Origin: Streptomyces koelreuteriae
GTDB lineage: Bacteria > Actinomycetota > Actinomycetes > Streptomycetales > Streptomycetaceae
Direction of reading: 5' to 3'
Assembly (NCBI RefSeq): GCF_018604545.1
Contig: NZ_CP075896.1
Span: forward strand, 6,882,001 to 6,946,000
Length of the DNA: 64,000 nt
The translations under genes and the position numbers were made by a program. This document shows positions 10,337 through 19,196 of the stretch, one piece after another (within the stretch, counting starts at the first letter, position 1; the number at the start of each line of letters is the position of its first letter). The notes under the pieces are model-generated. The model worked only from the letters and a program-made list of their open reading frames with translations. It was not told the DNA's origin and did not search any database.

Positions 10337-11941
10337 ATGAACCGCAAGACTTTGGTGCTGCCGGCCGTGATCGGCCTGCTCGCGCCGGTGCTCACCGCTT
10401 GCGGCGGGTCCGACAGCGGGAGCGACGGCGGCGACGCGATCGTCGTCGGCACCACGGACCGGTTCACCGCCTCGAAGGACGCCCCCGCCCCCCTCGACCC
10501 GGCGTACGCCTACGACGTCGGCACCTGGAACATCCTGCGCCAGACCGTGCAGACCCTGATGATCCAGCCGCGCGGCGAGGGCGACCCGGTGCCGGAGGCG
10601 GCGCAGAAGTGCGGCTTCACCGACAACGGCAACGAGCGCTACGCCTGCACCCTGCGCGACGGCCTGAAGTTCGCGGACGGCGACCCCGTCACCGCGTCCG
10701 ACGTGAAGTACTCCATCGACCGCGCCCGCTCCCTCAAGGCCGACAGCGGCGTGTTCGCGCTGCTGTCCACCATCGACACCGTCGAGACGCAGGGCGAACG
10801 CGACGTCATCTTCCATCTGAAGACCGCCGACGCCACCTTCCCGTACAAGCTCTCGACCCCGGTCGCCGGCATCGTCGACCCCGACGACTACCCGAAGAAC
10901 AAGCTGCGCGACGGCTTCGACCTCGAAGGCTCCGGCCCGTACACCCTCAAGGCCGACGTCGAGAACGACGAGCTGGTCAGGGCCGAGTTCACCCGGAACC
11001 CCGACTACAAGGGGAACCTGAAGGTGAACAACGACAAGATCGACATGGTCTCCTTCAAGGACGCCGACGCCATGGGCGAGGCGCTCGACAAGGGCGACAT
11101 CGACCTGATGACCCGCACCATGTCGCCGGAGCAGATCCGCAAGCTCTCGGGCGACGCCGACACCGGCGTCGACCTCGTCGAGATGCCCGGCCTGGAGATC
11201 CGCTACCTGGGCTTCAACACCGACGCCCCGGCCGTCGAGTCCAAGGCCGTACGCCAGGCGATGGCGCAGGTCGTCAACCGCAGCGAGCTGGTCTCCAAGG
11301 TCTACGGCTCCCAGGCCGAGCCGCTGTACTCGCTGGTCCCGGCCAGCGTCACGGGCCACTCGAACTCGTTCTTCAACAAGTACGGCGACGCGAACGTCAC
11401 CAAGGCGCGCTCCCTGCTGAATCAGGCGAACATCACCACCCCGGTGAAGCTGACCCTGCACTACACGACCGACCACTACGGCCCGGCCACCAAGAAGGAG
11501 TTCGAGGTCCTGCGCGACCAGCTGAACTCCAGCGGCCTGTTCGACGTAGGTATCAAGGGAACGCCGTGGGACACCTTCCGCCCGGCCGAGAAGAAGGGTG
11601 AGTACGACGTCTACGGCATGGGCTGGTTCCCCGACTTCCCGGACGCGGACAACTTCCTCGCGCCGTTCCTCGACAGGGACAACACGCTTGGCTCGCCCTA
11701 CGACAACAGCCAGATCCGAAGCACCCTGATCCCGGAGTCCCGCCGCGAGGCGGACCGGTTGTCCGCCTCCTCCAGCCTGACGGACATTCAGGACATCGTC
11801 GCCTCCGACGTGCCGGTGCTGCCGCTGTGGCAGGGCAAGCAGTACGTCGCCGCGCGCGACGACATCACGGGTACCGCGTACGCGCTCAACTCCGCGTCGA
11901 CGCTCCAGTTGTGGGAGCTCGGCCGGGGCGTGAGCGGCTGA
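10337..11941 (+). CDS. Oligopeptide-type ABC transporter solute-binding lipoprotein (first of pair)
   Basis: A 534-residue SBP_bac_5 family protein. The N terminus MNRKTLVLPAVIGLLAPVLTACGG is a lipoprotein signal with lipobox LTAC, so the mature protein is anchored outside the membrane. The body has family features: DPAYAYDVGTWNILRQTVQTL near the N terminus, the LRDGLKFADGDPVTASDVKYSIDRA block, and VRQAMAQVVNRSELV. No permease or ATPase gene is nearby, so it must use a transporter encoded elsewhere or have a non-transport role. It is followed 108 nt later by a paralogue. Confidence 0.9.
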   Translation: MNRKTLVLPAVIGLLAPVLTACGGSDSGSDGGDAIVVGTTDRFTASKDAPAPLDPAYAYDVGTWNILRQTVQTLMIQPRGEGDPVPEAAQKCGFTDNGNERYACTLRDGLKFADGDPVTASDVKYSIDRARSLKADSGVFALLSTIDTVETQGERDVIFHLKTADATFPYKLSTPVAGIVDPDDYPKNKLRDGFDLEGSGPYTLKADVENDELVRAEFTRNPDYKGNLKVNNDKIDMVSFKDADAMGEALDKGDIDLMTRTMSPEQIRKLSGDADTGVDLVEMPGLEIRYLGFNTDAPAVESKAVRQAMAQVVNRSELVSKVYGSQAEPLYSLVPASVTGHSNSFFNKYGDANVTKARSLLNQANITTPVKLTLHYTTDHYGPATKKEFEVLRDQLNSSGLFDVGIKGTPWDTFRPAEKKGEYDVYGMGWFPDFPDADNFLAPFLDRDNTLGSPYDNSQIRSTLIPESRREADRLSASSSLTDIQDIVASDVPVLPLWQGKQYVAARDDITGTAYALNSASTLQLWELGRGVSG

Positions 11942-12049
11942 CGTACCCGCTGGAACCCGGGGCCTGTGACCGCGGGCCCCCGGGGAGCCGTGCCCCGGAG
12001 CCAGAGACATGCTCCGGGCGTTCTCGAGAACCGACGACAAGGCGCACAC

Positions 12050-13633
12050 GTGAACATACGCAACCAGTGGCCGGTCCTGCCGATCGTGGCGGGACTCGCC
12101 TCCGGCCTGCTGACCGGCTGCGGCACGGAGAGCGGGGACTCCGCGGGGGAGGGCTCCAACGTGGTGGTGGGGATGTCCGACGACGTCCTGGCCACCGACC
12201 CGGCCTCCGGCTACGACCCCGGCTCCTGGCTGTTGTTCAACAACGTCTTCCAGTCGCTGCTCAGCTTCCCCAAGGGCGCCACGGAACCGCAGCCGGAGGC
12301 CGCCGAGAGCTGCTCCTTCACCGACACGCAGACCTCGGTCTACCGGTGCACGCTGAAGGACGGCCTCAAGTTCAGCAACGGCGACGCCCTCACCTCGGAG
12401 GACGTCAAGTTCTCCTTCGAGCGGATGCTGAAGATCAACGACCCCGACGGGCCCGCGATCATGTTCCCGACGCTGGACGAGGTGGAGACCCCGGACGAGA
12501 CGACGGTCGTCTTCCACCTCAACACGTCCGACGCCACCTTCCCCAGCAAGATCGCCTCCGGCGCCGGCTCCATCGTCAACCACGACGAGTACGACGCGGG
12601 CAAGCTGCGCGAGGACGGCAAGGCCGTCGGCTCCGGCCCTTACAAGCTCGACTCGATCGACGACGGTCAGGCCGTCTTCTCCGTCAACGAGAACTACAAG
12701 GGCACCGCCAAGGTGAGCAACACCGGCGTGACCCTGAAGTTCTTCGACGGCGACCAGACCGCCCTGAAGCAGGCCATCCAGAAGGAAGAGGTCGACATCG
12801 CCTACCGCGGCCTCACCGCGGGCGACATCGCCGACATGGAGAAGGCCGACGACGGCACCGGCACCGAGGTCGTCGAGGGCAGCAGCGCCGAGGTCCAGCA
12901 CCTGGTCTTCAACATGAACGACCCGGTCGCCGGAAAGATCGGCGTACGCAAGGCCATCGCCCACCTGCTCGACCGCGAAGCCCTCATCAAGGACGTCTAC
13001 CAGGGCACCGCGACCCCGCTGTACTCGATCATCCCGGCCGGTGTCGCCGGCCACAACACGGCCTTCTTCGACACCTACGGAGCCCGCCCCTCCCGGTCCA
13101 AGGCGGCCGCCGCCCTGCGCTCCGACGGCGTCAACGGCAAGGTCAAGCTGACCCTCTGGTCGACCCCGTCCCGCTACGGCCCCGCCACCGACCAGGAGTT
13201 GACGGCCATCGCCGGCCAGCTCAACGCCAGCGGCCTGTTCGACGCGGACGTCAAGTCGGTCTCCTTCGCCCAGTACGAGAAGGACATCGCGGCCGGCAAG
13301 TACGGCGTCTACGTCAAGGGCTGGGTGCCCGACTACCCGGACGCCGACAACTTCACGGCCCCCTTCTTCGGCAAGGGCAATGTGCTGGGCAACAACTACG
13401 AGAACGACACCATCACCGGCACGCTCATCCCGAGCACCGCGGCCCTGACCAACCGCGCCTCCACCGACAAGGAGTTCGGGGAGCTGCAGGACATCGTCGC
13501 CGACGAACTCCCCGTCCTGCCGGTGTGGCAGGCCAAGCAGTACGCGGTCGCGCGCGAAGGCGTCTACGGACTGGAGTACTGCCTCGACGCGTCCACCGTG
13601 TTCCGCTTCTGGGAGCTGAGCAAGGACTCCTGA
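12050..13633 (+). CDS. Oligopeptide-type ABC transporter solute-binding lipoprotein (second of pair)
   Basis: A 527-residue SBP_bac_5 protein, clearly paralogous to the preceding one: LKDGLKFSNGDALTSEDVKFSFERM, VRKAIAHLLDREALIKDVYQGTATPLYSIIPAGVAGHNTAFF and the end EYCLDASTVFRFWELS all have counterparts there. The GTG start gives VNIRNQWPVLPIVAGLASGLLTGCG, a signal peptide with lipobox LTGC. A longer frame from 11966 would bury this signal. No membrane or ATPase subunit accompanies it. A strong terminator follows, so both binding proteins probably share a transcript. Confidence 0.9.
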   Translation: MNIRNQWPVLPIVAGLASGLLTGCGTESGDSAGEGSNVVVGMSDDVLATDPASGYDPGSWLLFNNVFQSLLSFPKGATEPQPEAAESCSFTDTQTSVYRCTLKDGLKFSNGDALTSEDVKFSFERMLKINDPDGPAIMFPTLDEVETPDETTVVFHLNTSDATFPSKIASGAGSIVNHDEYDAGKLREDGKAVGSGPYKLDSIDDGQAVFSVNENYKGTAKVSNTGVTLKFFDGDQTALKQAIQKEEVDIAYRGLTAGDIADMEKADDGTGTEVVEGSSAEVQHLVFNMNDPVAGKIGVRKAIAHLLDREALIKDVYQGTATPLYSIIPAGVAGHNTAFFDTYGARPSRSKAAAALRSDGVNGKVKLTLWSTPSRYGPATDQELTAIAGQLNASGLFDADVKSVSFAQYEKDIAAGKYGVYVKGWVPDYPDADNFTAPFFGKGNVLGNNYENDTITGTLIPSTAALTNRASTDKEFGELQDIVADELPVLPVWQAKQYAVAREGVYGLEYCLDASTVFRFWELSKDS

Positions 13634-13647
13634 CGCACCCGTGAGAC

Positions 13648-13690
13648 AAGAGGGCGCCCCCTGCCGAGGCAGGGGGCGCCCTCTTTTTGT
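13648..13690 (+). terminator. Strong rho-independent terminator
   Basis: An 18-bp near-perfect stem (13648-13665 with 13668-13685) with a very tight loop is followed by TTTTTG. It closes the binding-protein transcript, and with its complementary A/T run it can also serve the convergent response-regulator gene. Confidence 0.9.
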
Positions 13691-13705
13691 CGGTAGCGGG
13701 GCGGC

Positions 13706-14377
13706 CTACTGCGCGCCGGGGCGCACCAGCCCGCTCTCGTATGCGTACACCGCCGCCTGCACCCGGTCGCGCAGACCCAGCTTGGTCAGCACGTGCCCGA
13801 CGTGCGTCTTGACGGTGGTCTCGCTGACGAAGAGGTCGGCGGCGATCTCGGCGTTGGACAGCCCGCGCGCCACCAGCTTCAGTACCTCGACCTCGCGGTC
13901 GGTGAGTGTGTGCAGCGTGTCCGGCACCGGCTCGTCGCCGGAGGGCAGATGCGTGGCGTACTTGTCGAGCAGCCGGCGCGTGATGCTCGGCGCGAGCATC
14001 GCCTCGCCCGCGGCCACGACCCGGATCGCCTGCACCAGCTCGTTGGCCGGGGCGTCCTTCAGCAGGAAGCCGCTGGCACCGGCGCGCAGCGCCTCCACCA
14101 CGTACTCGTCGAGGTCGAAGGTGGTCAGCACCAGCACCTTCGCCGGGCCGTCCCGCTCGGGGCCCGTGATCTGCCGGGTCGCCTCCACACCGTCCATCCG
14201 CGGCATGCGGATGTCCATCAGGACCACGTCGGGCTGCAGGGCCCGCACCTGGTCGAGCGCCTGGAGGCCGTCTCCGGCCTCGCCGACGACCGCGAGGTCC
14301 TGCTCGGCCTCCAGAATCATCCGGAAGCCCGTGCGGAGCAGCGGCTGGTCGTCGACCAGTAGGACACGGATGGCCAC
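13706..14377 (-). CDS. NarL/LuxR-type response regulator (no adjacent kinase)
   Basis: A 223-residue two-component regulator. The receiver domain has the acidic pair Asp9-Asp10, phosphoacceptor Asp55 in VVLMDIRMPRMDG, and a conserved Lys in the VLVLTTFDLD/GFLLKDAP segments. The C-terminal LuxR helix-turn-helix reads LTDREVEVLKLVARGLSNAEIAADLFVSETTVKTHVGHVLTKLGLRDR. The GTG start at 14377 has an AAGGAGAC site. The gene lies 14 nt downstream of the RecB-like nuclease gene in the same direction, so they are probably co-transcribed. No histidine kinase is encoded next to it. Confidence 0.93.
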   Translation of the reverse strand: MAIRVLLVDDQPLLRTGFRMILEAEQDLAVVGEAGDGLQALDQVRALQPDVVLMDIRMPRMDGVEATRQITGPERDGPAKVLVLTTFDLDEYVVEALRAGASGFLLKDAPANELVQAIRVVAAGEAMLAPSITRRLLDKYATHLPSGDEPVPDTLHTLTDREVEVLKLVARGLSNAEIAADLFVSETTVKTHVGHVLTKLGLRDRVQAAVYAYESGLVRPGAQ

Positions 14378-14391
14378 GTAAGTCTCCTTAG

Positions 14392-15384
14392 CTAGTCCGG
14401 CCCCATTCTGCCCTGCGCGGGCCCGCCGGACTCCGCCGCCCTCACCGGCAGCGGGTAGGGCGGGGGAGTGCCGCCGAACTCCGGGCAGTGGGCCTGGTGG
14501 TCGCACCAGCCGCACAGCTTCGTGGGGCGCGGCCGCCAGTCGCCCGTCTCCGTCGCCAGCCGGATCGCCTCCCACAGTGCCAGCAGCTTGCGCTCTACCC
14601 GCTCCAGGTCGGCGAGGACCGGGTCGTACGTCAGCACCTGGCCGTTGCCCAGATACACCAGCTGGAGCCGCCGCGGCACCACGTTCTTCAGCCGCCAGAC
14701 CACGAGGGCGTAGAACTTCATCTGGAACAGGGCGCCCTCGGAGTACTCGGGCCTCGGTGCCTTCCCCGTCTTGTAGTCGACGATCCGGACCTCGCCCGTG
14801 GGGGCCACGTCGACCCGGTCGATGATCCCGCGCAGCCGCAGTCCGGACTCCAGCTCGGTCTCGACGAACAGCTCCCGCTCGGCGGGCTCCAGCCGGCTGG
14901 GGTCCTCCAGGGAGAACCAGCGCTCGACGAGCTGCTCCGCCTCGCCCAGCCAGCGCGCCAGCCGCTCGCCCTGCGGATCGTCGGCGAACAGCTCCACGAC
15001 CTCCGGCCGCGACTCGCGCAGCCGGTCCCACTGGCCCGGGATCAGCGACTTCGCCCGGGGCGCCGTGCGCTCGGCCGCCGGGGCGTCGAAGAGCCGCTCC
15101 AGGACCGCGTGCACCAGAGTGCCCCGGGTCGCCGCCTCGCTGGGCTTCTCCGGCAGCCGGTCGATGACCCGGAAGCGGTAGAGCAGCGGGCACTGCATGA
15201 AGTCGCTCGCACGCGAGGGGGACAGCGTCGAGGGGGCTATGGCGACGGGCGCGGCCGCGGCCACGGCCGCCGTCTCCACCCCCGCCTCGATGACGGCCTC
15301 CACGGACCCGGCCGGGACCGGCGGATCCACCGCCGGGGCAGGGCTGCTGTCGGGCTGCGCGGCGCCCTCGGTGCTCGTCTCCAT
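14392..15384 (-). CDS. RecB-like PD-(D/E)XK nuclease with Fe-S cysteines
   Basis: A 330-residue exonuclease-family protein. After a low-complexity Ala/Pro-rich N terminus comes LSPSRASDFMQCPLLYRFRVIDRLPE, then GTLVHAVLERLF, then the nuclease core RGIIDRVDVAPTGEVRIVDYKTGKAP with the metal-binding Asp and catalytic Lys. Four cysteines (one in FMQCP, three in LCGWCDHQAHCPEF) match the [4Fe-4S] arrangement of AddB/Cas4-type nucleases. A DNA-repair role is inferred from the family. The start is uncertain between ATG 15384 and ATG 15396, neither with a good ribosome site. Confidence 0.85.
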   Translation of the reverse strand: METSTEGAAQPDSSPAPAVDPPVPAGSVEAVIEAGVETAAVAAAAPVAIAPSTLSPSRASDFMQCPLLYRFRVIDRLPEKPSEAATRGTLVHAVLERLFDAPAAERTAPRAKSLIPGQWDRLRESRPEVVELFADDPQGERLARWLGEAEQLVERWFSLEDPSRLEPAERELFVETELESGLRLRGIIDRVDVAPTGEVRIVDYKTGKAPRPEYSEGALFQMKFYALVVWRLKNVVPRRLQLVYLGNGQVLTYDPVLADLERVERKLLALWEAIRLATETGDWRPRPTKLCGWCDHQAHCPEFGGTPPPYPLPVRAAESGGPAQGRMGPD

Positions 15385-15582
15385 GCCCCAGACCATACGG
15401 GCCGCCACTGACAGTGACCCAGTCGCGGGCGGTCCGTGTGCGACGCCGGGAGCCGGGAAGGGACGTGAGGGACGGGAAACACAGGGGTGCCGGGGCGGAA
15501 GGCACCTCGACGGACGCATACCATCGACTCGAGACCCTCCCGGCCGGCAGGCGCGGGAGACGCTTCGAACGAGGGGACACCG

Positions 15583-17244
15583 GTGGACGAGAGCGGCGGG
15601 CGCGGGCAGCCGCGGTCCGGCAACGACGAGCCGGCCGAGGGCCACGCGGGGGCTCCGGCCCCGGTCACCGACCCGACCGCCGCCGACGAACAGCCCACGG
15701 ACGGAGGGCGTTTCACCCCCGAGCGGCACGAGGACACCCCGGCGGCAGGCCCTGAGGGGCCCGAGGACGACACCGCCCCGGACCAGAACTCCGGCGCGGC
15801 CGAGGCAGAGCGTCCCTCGTCGCGGAAGCCCGGCCCGGAAGACGACTCCGCGACCGGCCGGAACGCCGGTGCGTTCCCCACCCCGGACCGGGACTCCGGC
15901 GGCGCGGCCGAGGGAGACCGCCCCTCCTTGCGCAAGCCCGGCCCGGCAGGTGACTCCGCGACCGGCCCGAACGCCGGTGGGGCCCCCGCCCCTGACCCGA
16001 ACAGCCGTACCGAACCCGCAGCGCCCGGCACCGGTGAGCGCCCCCTCGCCCACTCCGCCGACGGCAAGGGGCCCGCGCCCCAGCGGCCTCCGGAGCCCCG
16101 GGGCGGGCTGCTCATGGGACGGCCCTTCGGGGTGCCCGTGTACGTCGCGCCGAGCTGGTTCCTCGTCGCCGCGCTGATCACCTGGGTGTTCGGCGGGCAG
16201 CTGGAGCGCGTCCTGCCCGAGCTCGGCGCCGCCCGCTACCTGGTCTCCCTCTTCTTCGCGGTCGCCTTCTACGCCTCCGTGCTCGTCCACGAACTGGCCC
16301 ACACCGTCGCCGCCCTCCGCTTCAAGCTCCCGGTCCGCCGCATCCAGCTCCAGTTCTTCGGCGGCGTCTCCGAGATCGAGAAGGAGGCCGAGACCCCCGG
16401 CCGCGAGTTCGTGCTCGCCTTCGTCGGGCCCCTGCTCTCCCTCCTGCTCGCGGGCGTCTTCTACCTCGCCATGCAGACCGTGGACCCCGGCACCGTTCCG
16501 GGCGTCCTGCTGGCCGGCCTGATGATCTCCAACCTCATCGTGGCCGCGTTCAACCTCCTGCCCGGCCTGCCCCTCGACGGCGGCCGCATGCTCCGCGCCG
16601 TCGTCTGGAAGATCAGCGGCAAGCCGATGGCCGGCACCGTCGCCGCCGCCTGGGTCGGCCGCGCCCTCGCCGTCTGCGTCCTCATCGGCCTGCCGCTGCT
16701 GACCCAGTCCGGCGCCCTCGGCTCCGACGCCGTCGACAACGTCGGCATGGACACCGTCCTTGACGCCCTGCTCGCCGCCATCCTCGCCGCGATCATCTGG
16801 ACCGGCGCCGGCAACAGCCTGCGCATGGCCCGGCTGCGCGAGCACCTCCCCGAGCTGCGCGCCCGCGCGCTCACCCGCCGCGCGGTCCCCGTCGAGACCC
16901 ACACCCCGCTCTCGGAGGCCCTGCGCCGCGCCAACAGTGCCGGAGCCCGCGCCCTGGTCGTCGTCGACGCCGACGGCAAGCCCCTCTCGCTGGTCCGCGA
17001 GGCCGCCATCGTCGGCGTACCCGAGCACCGCCGCCCCTGGGTCGCGGTCAGCGGCCTCGCCCAGGACCTCACCGACGGCATGCGCGTCTCCGCGGAACTG
17101 TCGGGGGAGGAACTCCTCGACGCCCTCAGGGCGACGCCCGCCACCGAGTACCTCGTCGTCGAGGAGACCGGCGAGATCTACGGAGTCCTGTCGGCGGCCG
17201 ACGTGGAGCGGGCCTTCGTGAAGGCCATGGCCAGGCCCAGCTGA
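15583..17244 (+). CDS. Site-2-protease-like M50 metallopeptidase with CBS domains
   Basis: A 553-residue membrane protease. Residues 1-175 are a disordered acidic Pro/Gly-rich tail containing a 36-residue duplication. The M50 core starts at LLMGRPFGVPVYVAPSWFLVAAL, with zinc motif HELAH (His236, Glu237, His240) and the third ligand in LPGLPLDGGRML. About six membrane segments are visible. The C terminus carries a pair of CBS modules (VETHTPLSEALRRANSAGARALVVVDADG and later EYLVVEETGEIYGVLSAADVERA). Relatives carry out intramembrane cleavage of regulators. GTG 15583 has a GAGGGGAC site. It lies 40 nt upstream of trmI. Confidence 0.9.
   Translation: MDESGGRGQPRSGNDEPAEGHAGAPAPVTDPTAADEQPTDGGRFTPERHEDTPAAGPEGPEDDTAPDQNSGAAEAERPSSRKPGPEDDSATGRNAGAFPTPDRDSGGAAEGDRPSLRKPGPAGDSATGPNAGGAPAPDPNSRTEPAAPGTGERPLAHSADGKGPAPQRPPEPRGGLLMGRPFGVPVYVAPSWFLVAALITWVFGGQLERVLPELGAARYLVSLFFAVAFYASVLVHELAHTVAALRFKLPVRRIQLQFFGGVSEIEKEAETPGREFVLAFVGPLLSLLLAGVFYLAMQTVDPGTVPGVLLAGLMISNLIVAAFNLLPGLPLDGGRMLRAVVWKISGKPMAGTVAAAWVGRALAVCVLIGLPLLTQSGALGSDAVDNVGMDTVLDALLAAILAAIIWTGAGNSLRMARLREHLPELRARALTRRAVPVETHTPLSEALRRANSAGARALVVVDADGKPLSLVREAAIVGVPEHRRPWVAVSGLAQDLTDGMRVSAELSGEELLDALRATPATEYLVVEETGEIYGVLSAADVERAFVKAMARPS
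15811..16015 (+). repeat. 108-bp in-frame tandem duplication in the M50 protease gene
   Basis: Two imperfect copies start at about 15811 and 15919, a period of 108 nt or 36 codons. They encode related stretches built on RPSSRKPGPEDDSATGRNAG and RPSLRKPGPAGDSATGPNAG. A shorter degenerate trace precedes them. The repeat lies in the predicted disordered N-terminal tail. Confidence 0.75.
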
Positions 17245-17284
17245 AGTGGTCGGCGCCCCCTCCGGGGACCGGTAGGCTGTTCAC

Positions 17285-18187
17285 ATGTCCGAACCGACCG
17301 GTGCCGCCCGCAGGCGCGGGCCCTTCAAGGTCGGGGACCAGGTTCAGCTGACCGACCCCAAGGGCCGCCACTACACGTTCACGCTCGAGGCCGGGAAGAA
17401 CTTCCACACCCACAAGGGTTCCTTCCCCCACGACGAACTGATCGGCGCTCCCGAGGGCAGCGTTGTCCGCACCACCGGGAACGTCGCCTACCTCGCGCTG
17501 CGCCCCCTGCTCCCCGACTACGTCCTGTCCATGCCCCGCGGGGCAGCCGTCGTCTACCCGAAGGACGCGGGGCAGATCCTCGCCTTCGCCGACATCTTCC
17601 CCGGCGCCCGCGTCGTCGAGGCCGGCGTGGGTTCCGGCTCGCTCAGCAGCTTCCTGCTGCGCGCCATCGGCGACCAGGGCATGCTGCACAGCTACGAGCG
17701 CCGCGCCGACTTCGCCGAGATCGCCCAGGCGAACGTCGAGCGCTACTTCGGCGGCCCGCACCCCGCCTGGCAGCTCACCGTCGGTGACCTCCAGGACAAC
17801 CTGTCCGACGCCGACGTGGACCGCGTCATCCTCGACATGCTCGCCCCCTGGGAGTGCCTGGAGGCCGTCTCCAAGGCGCTCGTCCCCGGCGGCATCCTCT
17901 GCTGCTACGTGGCGACCACCACCCAGCTCGCCCGGACCGTCGAGTCCATCCGCGAGATCGGCTGCTTCAACGAGCCGAGCGCCTGGGAGTCGATGATCCG
18001 CAACTGGCACATCGAGGGCCTGGCCGTCCGCCCGGACCACCGGATGATCGGCCACACCGGCTTCCTGCTCACCGCCCGCCGCCTCGCCGACGGCGTCGAG
18101 CCGCCCATGCGCCGCCGCCGCCCCGCCAAGGGCGCCTACGGCGAGGACTACGCCGGACCCAACGCCGACGGCGGCTCCGGCCGCTGA
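17285..18187 (+). CDS. trmI: tRNA (adenine-58-N1)-methyltransferase
   Basis: A 300-residue class I methyltransferase of the TrmI/GCD14 type, which methylates A58 in the T-loop of tRNA as a tetramer. An N-terminal beta domain (FKVGDQVQLTDPKGRHYTFTLEAGKNFHTHKG) precedes the AdoMet site VVEAGVGSGSLSSFLLRAIG and the catalytic region DADVDRVILDMLAPWECLE. In Mycobacterium the homologue Rv2118c also lies just upstream of the proteasomal ATPase gene, so linkage to the Pup locus is conserved. The C-terminal tail is basic (MRRRRPAKGAYGEDYAG). Confidence 0.94.
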   Translation: MSEPTGAARRRGPFKVGDQVQLTDPKGRHYTFTLEAGKNFHTHKGSFPHDELIGAPEGSVVRTTGNVAYLALRPLLPDYVLSMPRGAAVVYPKDAGQILAFADIFPGARVVEAGVGSGSLSSFLLRAIGDQGMLHSYERRADFAEIAQANVERYFGGPHPAWQLTVGDLQDNLSDADVDRVILDMLAPWECLEAVSKALVPGGILCCYVATTTQLARTVESIREIGCFNEPSAWESMIRNWHIEGLAVRPDHRMIGHTGFLLTARRLADGVEPPMRRRRPAKGAYGEDYAGPNADGGSGR

Positions 18188-18215
18188 GGCGACCCGCCGC
18201 CGCACCCAACGCACA

Positions 18216-18266
18216 GGCGCCGTGGCGGAGTTCCCGAATCCACTTCGGGAACTCCGCCACGGCGCC
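18216..18266. terminator. Very strong hairpin terminator after trmI
   Basis: A perfect 23-bp inverted repeat (18216-18238 with 18244-18266) with a 5-nt loop, followed by CTTCTGTTGTCT. It begins 29 nt past the trmI stop. Confidence 0.85.
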
Positions 18267-18558
18267 CTTCTGTTGTCTCATCCGCTGTGCCCGGTGGCAG
18301 TCGCGGGTGAACCACGGCGTTTATCGGTTGACCTGACAGAACACGACCGCGGCCCGCCCCACCGGCGCGATGCGCGGCGGCAGCGGCCCGCGCTCCAGCG
18401 GGTCCGCTGACAGAGCGGCAGGAACCGTAACTCTTCTGACTTCCCCGGCACAGGACGGCCATACCCCGCCGTTCCCACGTGGTGTGACGTGTGGCACCAT
18501 CTTGGCCATCCCCCCTTGGCCACCATCCCACCGGCACAGCCCTCAGGAGACACTCCTA

Positions 18559-19137
18559 GTGCAGCCTTCCGCCGTCCCGGAGCTCGCCCACACCCACACC
18601 CGCCCCATCCACTGGCTCGCCACCGCCACGGCTGTCGCCGGCGTCATGGCCCTCTCCTCGTTCCTCCAGCCGGGTGCGGCGACAGCGGCCCAGGCGGCGG
18701 GCCCCGAGACGAGAAGCGCTCCGGCGGCCCTCGCGCCGCCCGATCCGGCCGCGGTGACGTTCCCGATCGAGTGCGGCCCGGTGAAGGCCGTGGTGAAGAA
18801 GCGGGCTTCCGGAGACCTCGACGGCGACGGCTCCCCCGAGACGGTGGCCGTGGTCCACTGCGACTCCCCGATGGGCACCCCGCCGGACGGCGTCTACGTC
18901 CTCACCCGGGACGGCGACGGCGGCAAGCCGCGCGTGGTGGCGACCCTGCTCGACCCCAAGGACGGCAACACCGTCAGTGACTTCGCCGTACGTCAGGGCG
19001 CCGTCACGGCCACGCTCTTCGGCTACTCGTCGGCCGATGTGCCGCGTTGCTGCCCCGACGTGAAGAGCGACGTGAAATGGCGTTGGCAGAACGGCGCGTT
19101 CGTCCGCTCGACTCCGTCGGGCGCCCACAGCGTGTGA
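18559..19137 (+). CDS. Secreted protein with an aspartate-rich DLDGDG motif
   Basis: A 192-residue protein of unknown function. The GTG start follows an AGGAGA site. Residues 1-50 have a long positively charged/His-containing lead and a hydrophobic stretch (ATATAVAGVMALSSFLQPGAATAAQAAG) compatible with a Sec signal. The mature part contains ASGDLDGDGSPETVAVVHCD, an EF-hand/FG-GAP-like calcium loop, and ends with a CCPDVKSDVKWRWQNGAF segment seen in secreted Streptomyces proteins. Four cysteines could form disulphides. A conserved exported actinobacterial protein is likely; the role is unknown. Confidence 0.75.
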   Translation: MQPSAVPELAHTHTRPIHWLATATAVAGVMALSSFLQPGAATAAQAAGPETRSAPAALAPPDPAAVTFPIECGPVKAVVKKRASGDLDGDGSPETVAVVHCDSPMGTPPDGVYVLTRDGDGGKPRVVATLLDPKDGNTVSDFAVRQGAVTATLFGYSSADVPRCCPDVKSDVKWRWQNGAFVRSTPSGAHSV

Positions 19138-19196
19138 GGCGAGTGCGCCGGCGTGTGTGAGATATCAGACAGCCGTGACGGAGTGTGCGGAAAGAG

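Noticed and set aside
13706..15580. Apparent nuclease-response regulator fusion on the minus strand
   Set aside because: The frame is open upstream of the regulator, but the nuclease occupies another frame with its own stop at 14392 and the regulator has a good GTG start.
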